Source of the DNA: Flammeovirga pectinis
Lineage (GTDB): Bacteria; Bacteroidota; Bacteroidia; Cytophagales; Flammeovirgaceae
Direction of reading: 5' to 3'
Assembly (NCBI RefSeq): GCF_003970675.1
Contig: NZ_CP034563.1
Coordinates: forward strand, 496,001 to 560,000
Length of the DNA: 64,000 bases
Shown here: in pieces, positions 50,671 to 59,553 of the stretch
Layout of the letters: the number at the start of each line of letters is the position of its first letter
Position numbering within the stretch: the first letter of the stretch is position 1
Position numbers and translations under genes: made by a program
The notes under the pieces: generated by a model
The model's input: the letters and a program-made list of their open reading frames with translations, nothing else
Databases searched by the model: none
Told to the model about the DNA's origin: nothing

Positions 50671-51282
50671 ATGTTACATCTTATATTTACTAAATTCATC
50701 ATGTTTTTTACTGTAATTGATCCAATAGGTACGATACCAGTATTTATTGCAATTACAGCAAAAAGTAGTACCGCTAAAAAGCTTGTTATTGCTAAAAAAG
50801 CGGCCCTTACAGCAGCAGGTGTACTACTGTTTTTTACAATTGCTGGCGAAATAATCTTAAATGTAATCAATATCCCTTTATCAAATTTTCAGATTGCAGG
50901 TGGAATTGTATTATTTCTTTTTGCACTCACCATGATCTTTGGTGAAAGTAAACCAGAAGAAGAGATTTCTCATATAGATAACCAAGAAGATAAGGCAGTA
51001 TTTCCGTTGGCTATTCCATCTTTGGCAAGTCCGGGTGCAATTTTAGCAGTTATGCTACTAACAGAAAAAAATAAATATAGTTTTCAGGAGCAACTTGTTA
51101 CTGTAGTAGTAATGTTATCAGTAGTGGCAATTGCAGGATTATTGATGGTTTTCTCTACCAAAATATTTAAGTATATAGGGAATAGCGGAGCTGCAATTAT
51201 CAGTAGAGTTATGGGTTTAATATTATCTGCTGTAGCTGTTCATAATGTGTTAGAAGGATTAACAGAATATCTCACAAAATAG
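50671..51282 (+). CDS. MarC/UPF0056-family inner-membrane protein
   Basis: 203 aa from the ATG at 50671, the usual length for MarC; an in-frame GTG at 50611 would add 20 basic residues. Six hydrophobic segments are visible. Family motifs are FFTVIDPIGTIPVFIAIT near the N-terminus, FQIAGGIVLFLFALTMIFG, PLAIPSLASPGAILAVMLLT and a C-terminal GLILSAVAVHNVLEGL. MarC proteins are integral inner-membrane proteins of uncertain transport role; the historical link to antibiotic resistance was not upheld. A small membrane protein follows 11 bp downstream, forming a two-gene operon. Confidence 0.9.
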   Translation: MLHLIFTKFIMFFTVIDPIGTIPVFIAITAKSSTAKKLVIAKKAALTAAGVLLFFTIAGEIILNVINIPLSNFQIAGGIVLFLFALTMIFGESKPEEEISHIDNQEDKAVFPLAIPSLASPGAILAVMLLTEKNKYSFQEQLVTVVVMLSVVAIAGLLMVFSTKIFKYIGNSGAAIISRVMGLILSAVAVHNVLEGLTEYLTK

Positions 51283-51293
51283 ATCCAAATTCA

Positions 51294-51539
51294 ATGGAAT
51301 TTCAATATAATCAACTACTAGTTTTAATGATGCTTCTCTGTATTGCACTTGTTGTTCAAGAAATGATTAAGAAGTATTCAATCTATTTAAATAAGAAAAA
51401 GAATTTATTAGAACATCAAACATATTATTTAAACAGTACATTGTCATTGCTTAATATGGTTGGAATTGTATCAACAGTTATCTATTTATTAAAGATAGAA
51501 GTCTTTAATTTTGAAATACCTATAATTACACTTTTCTAA
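51294..51539 (+). CDS. Small hypothetical membrane protein, co-transcribed with marC-like gene
   Basis: 81 aa with two hydrophobic helices (LLVLMMLLCIALVVQEMI and LLNMVGIVSTVIYLLKI) separated by a basic loop (KKYSIYLNKKKN). No signal peptide, no recognised family. It starts 11 bp after the MarC stop and ends just before a strong terminator, so the two proteins are made together and may interact. Confidence 0.6.
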   Translation: MEFQYNQLLVLMMLLCIALVVQEMIKKYSIYLNKKKNLLEHQTYYLNSTLSLLNMVGIVSTVIYLLKIEVFNFEIPIITLF

Positions 51540-51557
51540 TAAAAATAAATAATAAGT

Positions 51558-51608
51558 AAGGTTAGCAATCCAGCATTTAGATATGCTGAATTGCTAACCT
51601 TTTTTTTG
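51558..51608 (+). terminator. Strong terminator after the marC operon
   Basis: A 19-bp stem with one mismatch (51558-51576 with 51583-51601), 6-nt loop and a T run (51600-51608), 18 bp after the stop. Confidence 0.92.
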
Positions 51609-51709
51609 ATAAACACATTTTTATACTTTTCATCCAAATTATACAAATATGTTCCCTTTAAAAAATCGTTTAATTCTAAGGATGTAAATCAAATAAGAGA
51701 GAAAGAGAG

Positions 51710-53116
51710 ATGTCAGTTAGAGTGAATTTAAAGAGTAAATTATTTATTAGTAGTACATTAATAATGGCGTGTATTGGTTTGAACGCCTTTAAAGAATTTT
51801 CGGTATCTGATAGTGAAATAGCACGTAGAAAAGAAATTATTACTAAGGCTTATAATTATGGGTTCCCATTAGTATTAATGGAATATTCTAAGAAAGCTAT
51901 GCTTACTAAAACACAAACTAAGGCTAATGAATTTAACCATGTGTCTACTTTTCCAGATTGGAAATTTAGAGATGTAGTGAGACCAAATCTAGACACTTAT
52001 TATTCTAATGCGTGGTTAGATTTGAGTAATGGCCCAGTTGTAGTAACAGTTCCAGCAACAAAAAGGTATTATTTAATACCAGCATTAGATGCTTATACAA
52101 ATGTATTTTCTTCTGTTGGAACAAGAACAACGGGAACAAAAGCACAAAAATTTGTATACACAGGACCAAACTGGTCTGGTAAAGTACCAAAGGGTATGCA
52201 ACAAATAAAATGCCCCACAAATATGGTTTGGTTACTTGGGAGAATTGAAGTTCATAACCAAAAAGATGGCGAAACTATAGTAGCAGATATCCAAGATGAA
52301 ATTTATATTAAACCTTTAAAATGTCATCGTAAAGTAACCTATAGAAGTAATTCTTTTTCTTCTGAAATATATACTGCTAAAGAGCCTCCAATAGACTATG
52401 TAAAGAATTTAAGTATTGAAGAGTTTTTTACCAAGATGTCTTATTTAATGAAAATTAACCCTCCTGCAAAATCGGATTCTGTATTTATTGAGGAGTTAAA
52501 AGAAATTGATTTTGAGATTGGAGATGGTTTTTCTTTGGGAATGTTTTCTGATGAAGAAAAAGAAATTTATAGTAATATTCCAGAAGAAGTACAAGCAAAA
52601 TGGGACGAAAACTCATATGGTGAACAAACAAAATCATGGAATTTTTACAAGGAGAATATTGGAAATTATGGTATTAATTATGAGCATAGAGCTTATATCT
52701 CTGCTATTGGTTTAGGGGCAAATTTACCAGAAGACGCTGTTTATCCAATGACTACAGTAGACAAGAATTTAGAAGATTTAAACGGTGAGTATAATTATGT
52801 AATACATTTTGCAAAAGAAGAAATACCATCTGTAAATGGTTTTTGGTCACTAACTTGTTACAATAACAACGATTTCTTGGTTCATAATGAATTGAATAGG
52901 TATGCTATTGGTGATCGTTGTAATTTAAAATTTAATAAAGATGGTTCCCTAGATATCTATTTACAAGCACAAAAACCCTCAAATTATACGTCAATTAATT
53001 GGTTGCCGATTCCAGAAGATGCTACATTTTCTTTAGTATTACGTATGTATTGGCCTAAGAAAGAAGTTTTCAAGTCAAATTATCAATTACCTTGTGTAAA
53101 AAAAATCAGTAATTAG
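51710..53116 (+). CDS. DUF1254/DUF1214 domain protein
   Basis: 468 aa. The N-terminus is hydrophobic (LFISSTLIMACIGL) and may be a signal peptide or lipoprotein signal at Cys 21. DUF1254 spans about 45-175 with the hallmark AYNYGFPLVLMEY, RPNLDTYYSNAWLDLSNGPVVVTVPATKRYYLIPALDAYTNVF and WLLGRIEV. DUF1214 is near the C-terminus (about 340-455) with LNGEYNYVIHFAKEEIPSVNGFWSLTCYNN, LDIYLQAQKPS and NWLPIPEDATFSLVLRMYWP. Such proteins are common in bacteria, mostly secreted or periplasmic and of unknown activity. The gene stands alone between terminators. Confidence 0.92.
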   Translation: MSVRVNLKSKLFISSTLIMACIGLNAFKEFSVSDSEIARRKEIITKAYNYGFPLVLMEYSKKAMLTKTQTKANEFNHVSTFPDWKFRDVVRPNLDTYYSNAWLDLSNGPVVVTVPATKRYYLIPALDAYTNVFSSVGTRTTGTKAQKFVYTGPNWSGKVPKGMQQIKCPTNMVWLLGRIEVHNQKDGETIVADIQDEIYIKPLKCHRKVTYRSNSFSSEIYTAKEPPIDYVKNLSIEEFFTKMSYLMKINPPAKSDSVFIEELKEIDFEIGDGFSLGMFSDEEKEIYSNIPEEVQAKWDENSYGEQTKSWNFYKENIGNYGINYEHRAYISAIGLGANLPEDAVYPMTTVDKNLEDLNGEYNYVIHFAKEEIPSVNGFWSLTCYNNNDFLVHNELNRYAIGDRCNLKFNKDGSLDIYLQAQKPSNYTSINWLPIPEDATFSLVLRMYWPKKEVFKSNYQLPCVKKISN

Positions 53117-53156
53117 AATAATGATATTGTCTGAGACTCTAAATTGGGTGTTTTTT

Positions 53157-53192
53157 AAAAGAATATTATAATTTATATAATATTCTTTTTCA
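53157..53192 (+). terminator. Terminator after the DUF1254 gene
   Basis: A perfect 14-bp AT-rich stem (53157-53170 with 53176-53189), 5-nt loop and T run. It ends about 50 bp before the next AraC-type start, so a leader-regulatory role cannot be excluded. Confidence 0.7.
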
Positions 53193-53241
53193 TTTTATAT
53201 CGAAGATTCTCTTTTATCAAACTCTTGTTTTATTTTTAATT

Positions 53242-54219
53242 ATGAAAAGAACAGATTTTGATATTTCATTACAAGCTTGGGCTGATATATTTAAAGCTAA
53301 AGTAGTAAACAATAGAGTAGATTTTGATAATGCTATAGGTGTTGGGAGTATTGATGGATATAAATGTACAGAGCAATTGGAAGTTTTTAGGTTCCAATTT
53401 AAATTACACGAAGTATTAGAAATAGAACGCCAAAAAAAGGATGAAGAATATGAATTTATACCTGTTTTCTTTGGAGACCCAGCTGATGATAGCGTTATAA
53501 TTGATGGAGATGATGAAGATTTTAATGAGAGGAAATATTCATATAATTCTAAAGGAGCCTTTTGTTCTAACACTTTAGGGATAGCAAATTGGAAGTACCC
53601 CAAAAATAAAGAATTGAAAGTAATATCAATTCGATTGAGAATAGATTATTTTAAATATTTTATCAGTCAATCTGAGAACCTTCAAAAAGTTTTTAACCCA
53701 AAAGAGATTTTTTTGATTTTTGAGGAATTTGATCCTCGTATGAGAGAGTTATTTACACAAATTTTTGAATTACGTAGAGATGAAATTTTTGAGAATGAAC
53801 ACATGGGAGTATATGCCCAAAATATGATACTTACCTATTTTAAGAATATCTCTAAAAGAAAAGAATTACTAGAAAATAATAAATATCCCTTTAATATTGA
53901 ACCTATTTTTAAAGCAAGGTCCATTTTACAAACTATCTTAAATAAGCCTGTAAGTATAGATTATCTTACTGTAGAATGTGGTTTATCTGAAAGTAGGTTA
54001 CGTTTTTTATTCAAGAAAATTTTTGGAGCAACAATTCATCAATATCATCAAGATGTTAGATTAGATAAATCAAGAATGTTATTAAGGGAGGGCAAAAAAA
54101 CAATGTCTATGATTGCTATCGATTTAGGCTTTTCTAGCTCAAGCCACTTTACATTAGCTTTTAAAAAGAAATATAGCATTACACCAAAAGATTTTAAGAA
54201 AGAACAAATGCTTTACTAG
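53242..54219 (+). CDS. AraC-family transcriptional regulator (paralog 2)
   Basis: 325 aa, a full-length paralog of the regulator at 46995. The C-terminal HTH pair (about 228-322) is LNKPVSIDYLTVECGLSESRLRFLFKKIFG and MSMIAIDLGFSSSSHFTLAFKKKYSITPKDFK. The N-terminal half shares FIPVFFGDPADDS, GAFCSNTLGIANWKYP and FLIFEEFDPRMRELF with paralog 1, so it is a conserved sensory domain rather than a variable linker. No signal peptide. The gene is preceded by the hairpin at 53157-53192 and followed by its own terminator. Targets are not evident from the sequence. Confidence 0.88.
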   Translation: MKRTDFDISLQAWADIFKAKVVNNRVDFDNAIGVGSIDGYKCTEQLEVFRFQFKLHEVLEIERQKKDEEYEFIPVFFGDPADDSVIIDGDDEDFNERKYSYNSKGAFCSNTLGIANWKYPKNKELKVISIRLRIDYFKYFISQSENLQKVFNPKEIFLIFEEFDPRMRELFTQIFELRRDEIFENEHMGVYAQNMILTYFKNISKRKELLENNKYPFNIEPIFKARSILQTILNKPVSIDYLTVECGLSESRLRFLFKKIFGATIHQYHQDVRLDKSRMLLREGKKTMSMIAIDLGFSSSSHFTLAFKKKYSITPKDFKKEQMLY

Positions 54220-54619
54220 TAGTCTGTTGTTGTAGTTTTCTTAAAAAAAAATCAATATAAAAAAAAGATGTCCCAAATTATTAGGACATCTTTATCATCA
54301 TCATACACTTTAACAAAACAAATAAGTTAGTTTCCGGATTACACTTTTAACTATTTGAAATTGCAAATTGTAATCGTTCTATTTATCACAACTTACAACT
54401 ATATAAACGTTTTATTCTTAGTGTGTTTTAGATAAAAATATACATTTTTATATCAAAAAATGTTTTTCATATTCCTTCATTATTCTCATTAAATTAGAAA
54501 AATCATATTATATAATTTTCTAACTAATTTATGATAATCCTACAGCCTTAATTAAGGTTTAATTATGTATAAGCAATTAATAAATTGATTAGAATAATAA
54601 TTATAAAGGAATAAAGAAT
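54220..54619. other. Intergenic region before the glycine-zipper gene
   Basis: 400 AT-rich bases with the terminator of AraC paralog 2 at the start. Nothing else recognisable; the promoter of the gene at 54620 should lie in the last 100 bp. Confidence 0.4.
54264..54296 (+). terminator. Terminator after AraC paralog 2
   Basis: A 10-bp stem (54264-54273 with 54284-54293) with a 10-nt loop; the T tract is short and interrupted. Confidence 0.7.
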
Positions 54620-54970
54620 ATGGTTGATACTAATGATAAATGTTATGCGTGGGCAATAGAAACAACGGGTTACGAACCTGTATATTATGAAGAATTTATT
54701 TCTATTCAGACCCAAGAAGTAGAAGAGTCTTCTATTGTAGAAAATATCCTTTTAGGTGGAATTGGTGGTGCAATATTAGGAGTAATTTTACAAGCTCCAA
54801 TTACTGGAACAATAGCAGGAATGATACTCGGAGGCTTCAATCTTTTAGAGAAAAAAGAAGTTGATATTGATACATTAATAGAGCAAAAAAAAGACGAGTA
54901 TTCTCAAGAGGAACAGTTTCAATACAAGAAATTCCACCATGCATATAATGCGTGTAGATATTGTAACTAA
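54620..54970 (+). CDS. Small glycine-zipper-type protein
   Basis: 116 aa. The N-terminal DKCYAWAIETTGYEP and C-terminal FHHAYNACRY correspond to the paired conserved ends of a family of small glycine-zipper proteins, which place a GxxxG-rich membrane segment between a C-x-x-W-A...TG-x-P motif and an AC-x-x-RGY-like end. Here the zipper is ILLGGIGGAILGVILQAP and TIAGMILGGF. The usual signal peptide is missing, so the protein may be cytoplasmic-membrane or outer-membrane associated by an unknown route. An acidic coil (EKKEVDIDTLIEQKKDEYSQEEQ) follows. It precedes a small secreted protein gene by 38 bp, probably in one operon. Confidence 0.6.
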   Translation: MVDTNDKCYAWAIETTGYEPVYYEEFISIQTQEVEESSIVENILLGGIGGAILGVILQAPITGTIAGMILGGFNLLEKKEVDIDTLIEQKKDEYSQEEQFQYKKFHHAYNACRYCN

Positions 54971-55008
54971 TCTAAAACATATAAAAATTAGTGTAACGTT
55001 TTTCAAAA

Positions 55009-55311
55009 ATGAAAAAATATTTATTCCTATTCATTTCAAGTTTTATGGCTCATTTTGCTCAGGCATCTGATGATCCTAAAATAGAAATTGAAGGAGATTC
55101 AACAATGATTGCTTATCAAGATAATCAAATAAGTACTCTAGATTCATTGCATTATCATTATTTAAATGATGTGATGTTTAGTACATCATTAACCGATCCT
55201 AAAAATATAAAAAAGCCGCAAGATAGTAATGACAACAGTAATGAAATAGATATTATTTACTCTGTGTCTTCAGTGGTTTCTTATTTGGTCTTAAAACCGA
55301 TGTTAGATTAA
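55009..55311 (+). CDS. Small hypothetical secreted protein
   Basis: 100 aa with a signal peptide (ending MAHFAQA). The mature part is short, acidic and mostly polar, with a hydrophobic end (IIYSVSSVVSYLVLKPMLD) that could be a membrane anchor. No family recognised. Co-directional with the glycine-zipper gene 38 bp upstream and followed by a terminator. Confidence 0.5.
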   Translation: MKKYLFLFISSFMAHFAQASDDPKIEIEGDSTMIAYQDNQISTLDSLHYHYLNDVMFSTSLTDPKNIKKPQDSNDNSNEIDIIYSVSSVVSYLVLKPMLD

Positions 55312-55382
55312 AAATATTTAAAAGTTGGAAATAATATGATATAGAAATTGCGATATAAAAATAAAAATTAAGTTCTTTTATT

Positions 55383-55412
55383 AACCTCTTCAGTTGTACT
55401 GTAGAGGTTTTT
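55383..55412 (+). terminator. Terminator after the small secreted protein gene
   Basis: Stem of AACCTCT with AGAGGTT (55383-55389 with 55403-55409), extended by an inner CAG/CTG pairing, then a T run. It lies 71 bp after the stop. Confidence 0.65.
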
Positions 55413-55563
55413 AATTTTTAAATAAATTATATTTAATAAGCTGATTATAAGATGAATAAATAGTATCAATTTATGTAGTGGTACGTGTTTGTATACTATG
55501 TTTACCAATTAATTCTTTAATGGTACGCAAAACACTTAATCATTTCATAACATTGTATAACAG

Positions 55564-55573
55564 AAAGCGCTTT
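55564..55573. promoter_or_regulatory. Palindrome AAAGCGCTTT upstream of alpha-amylase
   Basis: A 10-bp perfect palindrome 43 bp before the amylase ATG. It is GC-rich for this region and could be an operator for a dimeric regulator such as a LacI-family protein. No promoter box is clear, so this is tentative. Confidence 0.3.
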
Positions 55574-55616
55574 TTAAACCTACTCTACTTTTTTATACTA
55601 TTTATATTTAACTGAA

Positions 55617-58493
55617 ATGAAGAAACAATTACTACAATTAACTACATGGATTTCGCTATTACTTATAATCGCCAGCTATAACGTAGAAGCACAAGAATCA
55701 GGAAGAGGAGACGTATTATTACAAGGTTTCCGTTGGGAAGCTGCAGATGCAGCAAAGAAAGATTGGTGGACAAAATTGAATGGACAAGTTGGAGATATTA
55801 AAGGTGCAGGCTTTGATGCCATTTGGTTACCGCCTCCATCAGATGCTGGCGATAGAGCTGGTTATCTTCCAAGAAAATGGTACGATTTAAATTCTAATTA
55901 TGGTACCGAAGCAGAATTAAGAGCTTTAATTTCTAATCTAGATAATAATAATGTTCAAGCAATTGCCGACATCGTTATTAACCACAGGGTTGGTACAGTT
56001 GGTTGGGCAGGATTTACAGAGCCATCTTTAGGTGGTTGTAATTCTATTTGCTCCGACGATGAAGTAAATTGGTCAGAAAATAGTACAGAACAAGGTGCAG
56101 CATGTGGAGATGCCGATTCGGGTACTCAATATGAAGCAGCAAGAGATCTAAACCACAACTCAGAGACAGTAAGAACTGAGATTATTAAATGGATGCAGTG
56201 GTTAAAAAATGATGTTGGTTTTGATGGATGGAGATACGATTTTGTACACGGTTTTAATGCCTATTATTTCAGTGTTTACAATAACGCAACAGATCCTTAT
56301 TTATCAATTGGTGAGCAATGGAAACCTTACAACGAAATTGTTTCTTGGTTAGACGGTACTCAAAATACTTCTTCAGCATTCGATTTTCCTTTAAAATATA
56401 CTTTAAGTGATGCCGTACAAGGTAACTATAATTACTTAAATGGTGTTCCTTCTATTACAGGATCAAGAGGTAACCAATCGATTACTTTCTTAGAAAACCA
56501 CGATACTGAGCCAGTAAGATCAGAATATGGAAATAACTCATTTCCTAACTACACTGCCGATAACGGTCAGTTATTACAAGGGTATGCTTATATCTTAACG
56601 CATCCTGGTATTCCAGTTGTATTTTACTCTCACTTTTTTGACTACGGTATTAAAGATGCAATTTCTGAATTAATTGCAGTTAGAAAAGACAACGGCATTA
56701 CAAACACATCTTATATTGATGTTCAAGGTCAAGATGATAACAGCTATTACGCTGCAATTATAGACGGAAAAGTAGCCATGAAAATTGGTGGAGGTAACTG
56801 GTCGCCTTCTGGAGGAGATTGGAATCTTAGAACATACGGAAACGGTTATGCAGTTTGGGACAAAGGTGTTGTGGTAACAGTACCAGAATTAACTATTGAT
56901 ACACCAAACGGTAATCATGCAGATGGTTGTGCAACATTAGAAATGTCTGCAACTGCAGGTACAATATATTATACTTTAGACGGTTCAACACCAACTACAT
57001 CTAGTGCAGTATATACTAGTAGTGTAGAAGTTTGTGGCTCGTTAGGAGAAACTAAAACAGTTAATGCAATTGCAATTAACGAAAATGGATCATCTGCTGT
57101 TCAGTCTGTAACATTTACATACGAAGAAGCTCCATCAATGACCGTTTATTTTAAACCGTCTTGCGGAGATCCAACTATATATTTCTGGGGTGTTGTTGGC
57201 GGATCAGCAACTACAACATGGCCAGGAGAGTCTATGCAACCTTCTGCTAAATACGATGGATATTATGAATATACATTAGAAGGAAGCTGTACTAATCTTA
57301 TTTTGTTGTGTGGTAATAGTAAAATTACAGATGATGAAATGAATATTTGTGGAGATGTTTGGTACGATAACGGTTGGGTTTCAGAACCAATTGTGGAAGA
57401 TGATACGCAAGCCCCAACTCTGGGTATTACACCAAATGGAGGAGAACATCAAGGGAGTGTGTCGGTTACTTTAACAGCAACTGATAACGCCGATGACCAA
57501 CCCGTTATTTACTACTCTACAGATGGTTCTACACCATCAATTCAAGCCTCATCATCTGTTTCTTTTACTTTATTAGAAGATGCAACAGTTCGTGCTTTTT
57601 CAGTAGATGCTTCTGGAAATCAGTCGACAGAAATTACTAAAAACTTTACTGTTGTACCTGTAGAAGGTGGTTTTACAGTAAGAGTACAAGGTTTAAATTT
57701 AATACATCACTGGGGAGCATCTCCAGTCGGTAGCTTAACAAGTTCTGCTTGGCCAGGTGTTCAAATGAGTCAGGAGAATGGATGGTATGTATTCCAATTT
57801 CCATCTACAGTAGTATCATCAAACCTACTTTTCCATGATAACAATGGTAATAAAACAGCAGATTTATCAAGAGATAAAGATGGATGGTATAAAGATGGTG
57901 TTTGGTATGATCAAGAGCCAGTAGCGGCATCAGGATTAACAATTCACTACAAATCTTCTTGGGGTAGTAGTACAAAAATGCATTATTGGGGAGCATCAGA
58001 TGGGTCTTCAAGTGCATGGCCAGGAGTAACAATGAGTAGCGAAGGTAACGGGTGGTATACCTATACTTTAGAAGGTGTAACCTCTACAAATTTATTATTC
58101 CATAATGGTAGTGGAGCACAAACAGGAGATTTATCAAGAGCATCGGAAGGATGGTACAAAGATGGAGTATGGTACAATCAAAACCCTGAAGGGTCGTCTG
58201 CAAGAACAAGTGCGAATGATTTAGGGTTAAATTCTCTAGAAGCAGAATTATCTGTATTCCCAACACTGATCACAAATAGCTTTAGCATCAAATTCTCTTT
58301 AGAAAATGAAGGCAATGTAGATGTGAGATTATTTTCTGTAAACGGAGGTGAGGTTATGCTTCCAGTGCAGAAAGTATTGTCTGCAGGAAATCATAAGCTA
58401 GATATTGCTCCAATGGATTTAAAATCAGGAGTATATGTAGTTAAAGTGCAAGTTGCGGGTCAAAACTATATTAGAAAAGTTATCAAGCAGTAA
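55617..58493 (+). CDS. T9SS-secreted GH13 alpha-amylase with three starch-binding-like modules
   Basis: 958 aa with a signal peptide (ending YNVEAQ). GH13 catalytic domain at about 30-430: GFDAIWLPPPSDAG, DIVINHRVG, GFDGWRYDFVHG with nucleophile D208, SIGEQW with acid/base E233, and FLENHDTEP with D296. It hydrolyses internal alpha-1,4 links of starch or glycogen. Two chitobiase-C-like Ig modules (IYYTLDGSTPTTS, IYYSTDGSTPSI) alternate with three CBM26-like starch-binding modules: TIYFWGVVGGSATTTWPGE, LIHHWGASPVGSLTSSAWPG and MHYWGASDGSSSAWPG. The second and third end in the shared DGWYKDGVWY-type motif. The C-terminus is a T9SS sorting domain (LSVFPTLITNSFSIKF...GVYVVKVQV). It therefore works outside the cell, on the surface or released. 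Confidence 0.94.
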   Translation: MKKQLLQLTTWISLLLIIASYNVEAQESGRGDVLLQGFRWEAADAAKKDWWTKLNGQVGDIKGAGFDAIWLPPPSDAGDRAGYLPRKWYDLNSNYGTEAELRALISNLDNNNVQAIADIVINHRVGTVGWAGFTEPSLGGCNSICSDDEVNWSENSTEQGAACGDADSGTQYEAARDLNHNSETVRTEIIKWMQWLKNDVGFDGWRYDFVHGFNAYYFSVYNNATDPYLSIGEQWKPYNEIVSWLDGTQNTSSAFDFPLKYTLSDAVQGNYNYLNGVPSITGSRGNQSITFLENHDTEPVRSEYGNNSFPNYTADNGQLLQGYAYILTHPGIPVVFYSHFFDYGIKDAISELIAVRKDNGITNTSYIDVQGQDDNSYYAAIIDGKVAMKIGGGNWSPSGGDWNLRTYGNGYAVWDKGVVVTVPELTIDTPNGNHADGCATLEMSATAGTIYYTLDGSTPTTSSAVYTSSVEVCGSLGETKTVNAIAINENGSSAVQSVTFTYEEAPSMTVYFKPSCGDPTIYFWGVVGGSATTTWPGESMQPSAKYDGYYEYTLEGSCTNLILLCGNSKITDDEMNICGDVWYDNGWVSEPIVEDDTQAPTLGITPNGGEHQGSVSVTLTATDNADDQPVIYYSTDGSTPSIQASSSVSFTLLEDATVRAFSVDASGNQSTEITKNFTVVPVEGGFTVRVQGLNLIHHWGASPVGSLTSSAWPGVQMSQENGWYVFQFPSTVVSSNLLFHDNNGNKTADLSRDKDGWYKDGVWYDQEPVAASGLTIHYKSSWGSSTKMHYWGASDGSSSAWPGVTMSSEGNGWYTYTLEGVTSTNLLFHNGSGAQTGDLSRASEGWYKDGVWYNQNPEGSSARTSANDLGLNSLEAELSVFPTLITNSFSIKFSLENEGNVDVRLFSVNGGEVMLPVQKVLSAGNHKLDIAPMDLKSGVYVVKVQVAGQNYIRKVIKQ

Positions 58494-58523
58494 ATAGTAG
58501 TAAGAATTGATATTTGAATAGAA

Positions 58524-58558
58524 ACGGCTTCAATAGTTTTATTGGAGTCGTTTTTTTT
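58524..58558 (+). terminator. Terminator after the alpha-amylase gene
   Basis: A 12-bp stem with two G-U pairs (58524-58535 with 58540-58551), 4-nt loop and eight T residues, 31 bp after the stop. Confidence 0.9.
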
Positions 58559-58657
58559 ACCCATAAACATCATAAATTTAAATTTGTTAACGTAAAACTT
58601 CTGTCAACTTATATAAGCTAATTGTTCTGATAGTATATAAAACTAAAATGAACAATT

Positions 58658-59449
58658 ATGATTAAGAACTTAATTTTACTATTCTCTTTATTATCTATCA
58701 TCTCTTGTAAAAATGATACAACAGAAGAGATCGTTCCTGAGCTAAAAGAAGAAACCAAAATCGAAACAAAAAAAGCAGAAACTGACGCTGAATCAGAAAA
58801 GGAAGAAAAAGTAGCAACTCCTTTGACCTCTAAATTCAATAACAAAGAATACTTAATTTCTAGTTATTCATTTAATAAAGCTAACGTTAAATTAACTTTT
58901 AACTACGATAAGAATAACCTTGTAATTGGAGGAGAATTTAAAGATGCAACGTATACCGTAGATTACACAAATGGAAAAGTTTCTAAGATTGATATTTTAA
59001 ACGGGGCAAAAATTGACATTACGTATAACGGTAATACAATTACGCAAGAAGTGACCAATACTAATTTTTATAACGACAAAATTGTATACACTTTAAATAC
59101 AGATGGTAAGGTTATTAAAATCAAAAACTCAACGGGACTTATTGATTTAGAATTTGACTATGATGCTAATGGTAATGTCAAAAAATCTTTAGAAGTTGAT
59201 ACGGGTAAGGAGTGGGAACATAATTTTTCTGATCAAATTGATAGCCCATATGTTCCTGTAAGAGAGGTTATGAGGTATCTTCAGTTGTTAATGGGTAAAG
59301 ATCTTCATCAATCTATAGAGACGGAATCTACAAATAGATTAGCGAAATGGTATGGTTGGGATTATATTTATACTGAATCAGATTTATCATTTACGCAAGA
59401 ACTAAAAGGACAAACGTCACTTACTAAAGTAGCGTTTAAAAAGCTGTAA
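58658..59449 (+). CDS. Hypothetical lipoprotein
   Basis: 263 aa lipoprotein, signal ending SIISC (Cys 17), then a long Glu/Lys-rich spacer (about 22-60). The remainder is a beta-rich domain with RHS-like strands (FNYDKNNLVIGGEFKDATY, ITYNGNTITQEVTN, LEFDYDANGNVKKSLEVDTG), as in Bacteroidota lipoproteins that contain DUF4595-like folds. No enzyme motif is seen. It sits between the amylase and a convergent GH31 gene; a role in the starch/glycan system is only positional inference. Confidence 0.6.
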   Translation: MIKNLILLFSLLSIISCKNDTTEEIVPELKEETKIETKKAETDAESEKEEKVATPLTSKFNNKEYLISSYSFNKANVKLTFNYDKNNLVIGGEFKDATYTVDYTNGKVSKIDILNGAKIDITYNGNTITQEVTNTNFYNDKIVYTLNTDGKVIKIKNSTGLIDLEFDYDANGNVKKSLEVDTGKEWEHNFSDQIDSPYVPVREVMRYLQLLMGKDLHQSIETESTNRLAKWYGWDYIYTESDLSFTQELKGQTSLTKVAFKKL

Positions 59450-59483
59450 TTTCTATTTTATAGCACAAGTATTTTATGCTCAA

Positions 59484-59527
59484 AAAATCCCTATTATAAC
59501 ATAATGTTGTAACAGGGATTTTTTTTG
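59484..59527. terminator. Bidirectional terminator between lipoprotein and GH31 genes
   Basis: A 17- to 18-bp stem (59484-59500 with 59506-59523) with one mismatch and one G-U pair. A and T runs flank it on both sides, serving the convergent genes ending at 59449 and 59554. Confidence 0.85.
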
Positions 59528-59553
59528 TTTCTTGAAAATAGGGCTATTATTAT

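Larger units (their letters stand above)
55312..55616. other. Intergenic region before the alpha-amylase gene
   Basis: A terminator lies at 55383-55412. Two direct TGGTACG copies (about 55479 and 55521) and a palindrome (55564-55573) lie upstream of the amylase. A 31-codon ORF (55520-55615) ends 1 bp before the amylase start; it overlaps these elements and is probably chance. Confidence 0.4.

Noticed and set aside
50553-50870. Minus-strand ORF overlapping the marC start
   Set aside because: It is antisense to the clear MarC reading frame and has no family resemblance.
55520-55615. 31-codon ORF ending just before the alpha-amylase start
   Set aside because: It overlaps candidate regulatory palindromes, has no recognisable family and no independent support; at most a leader peptide.
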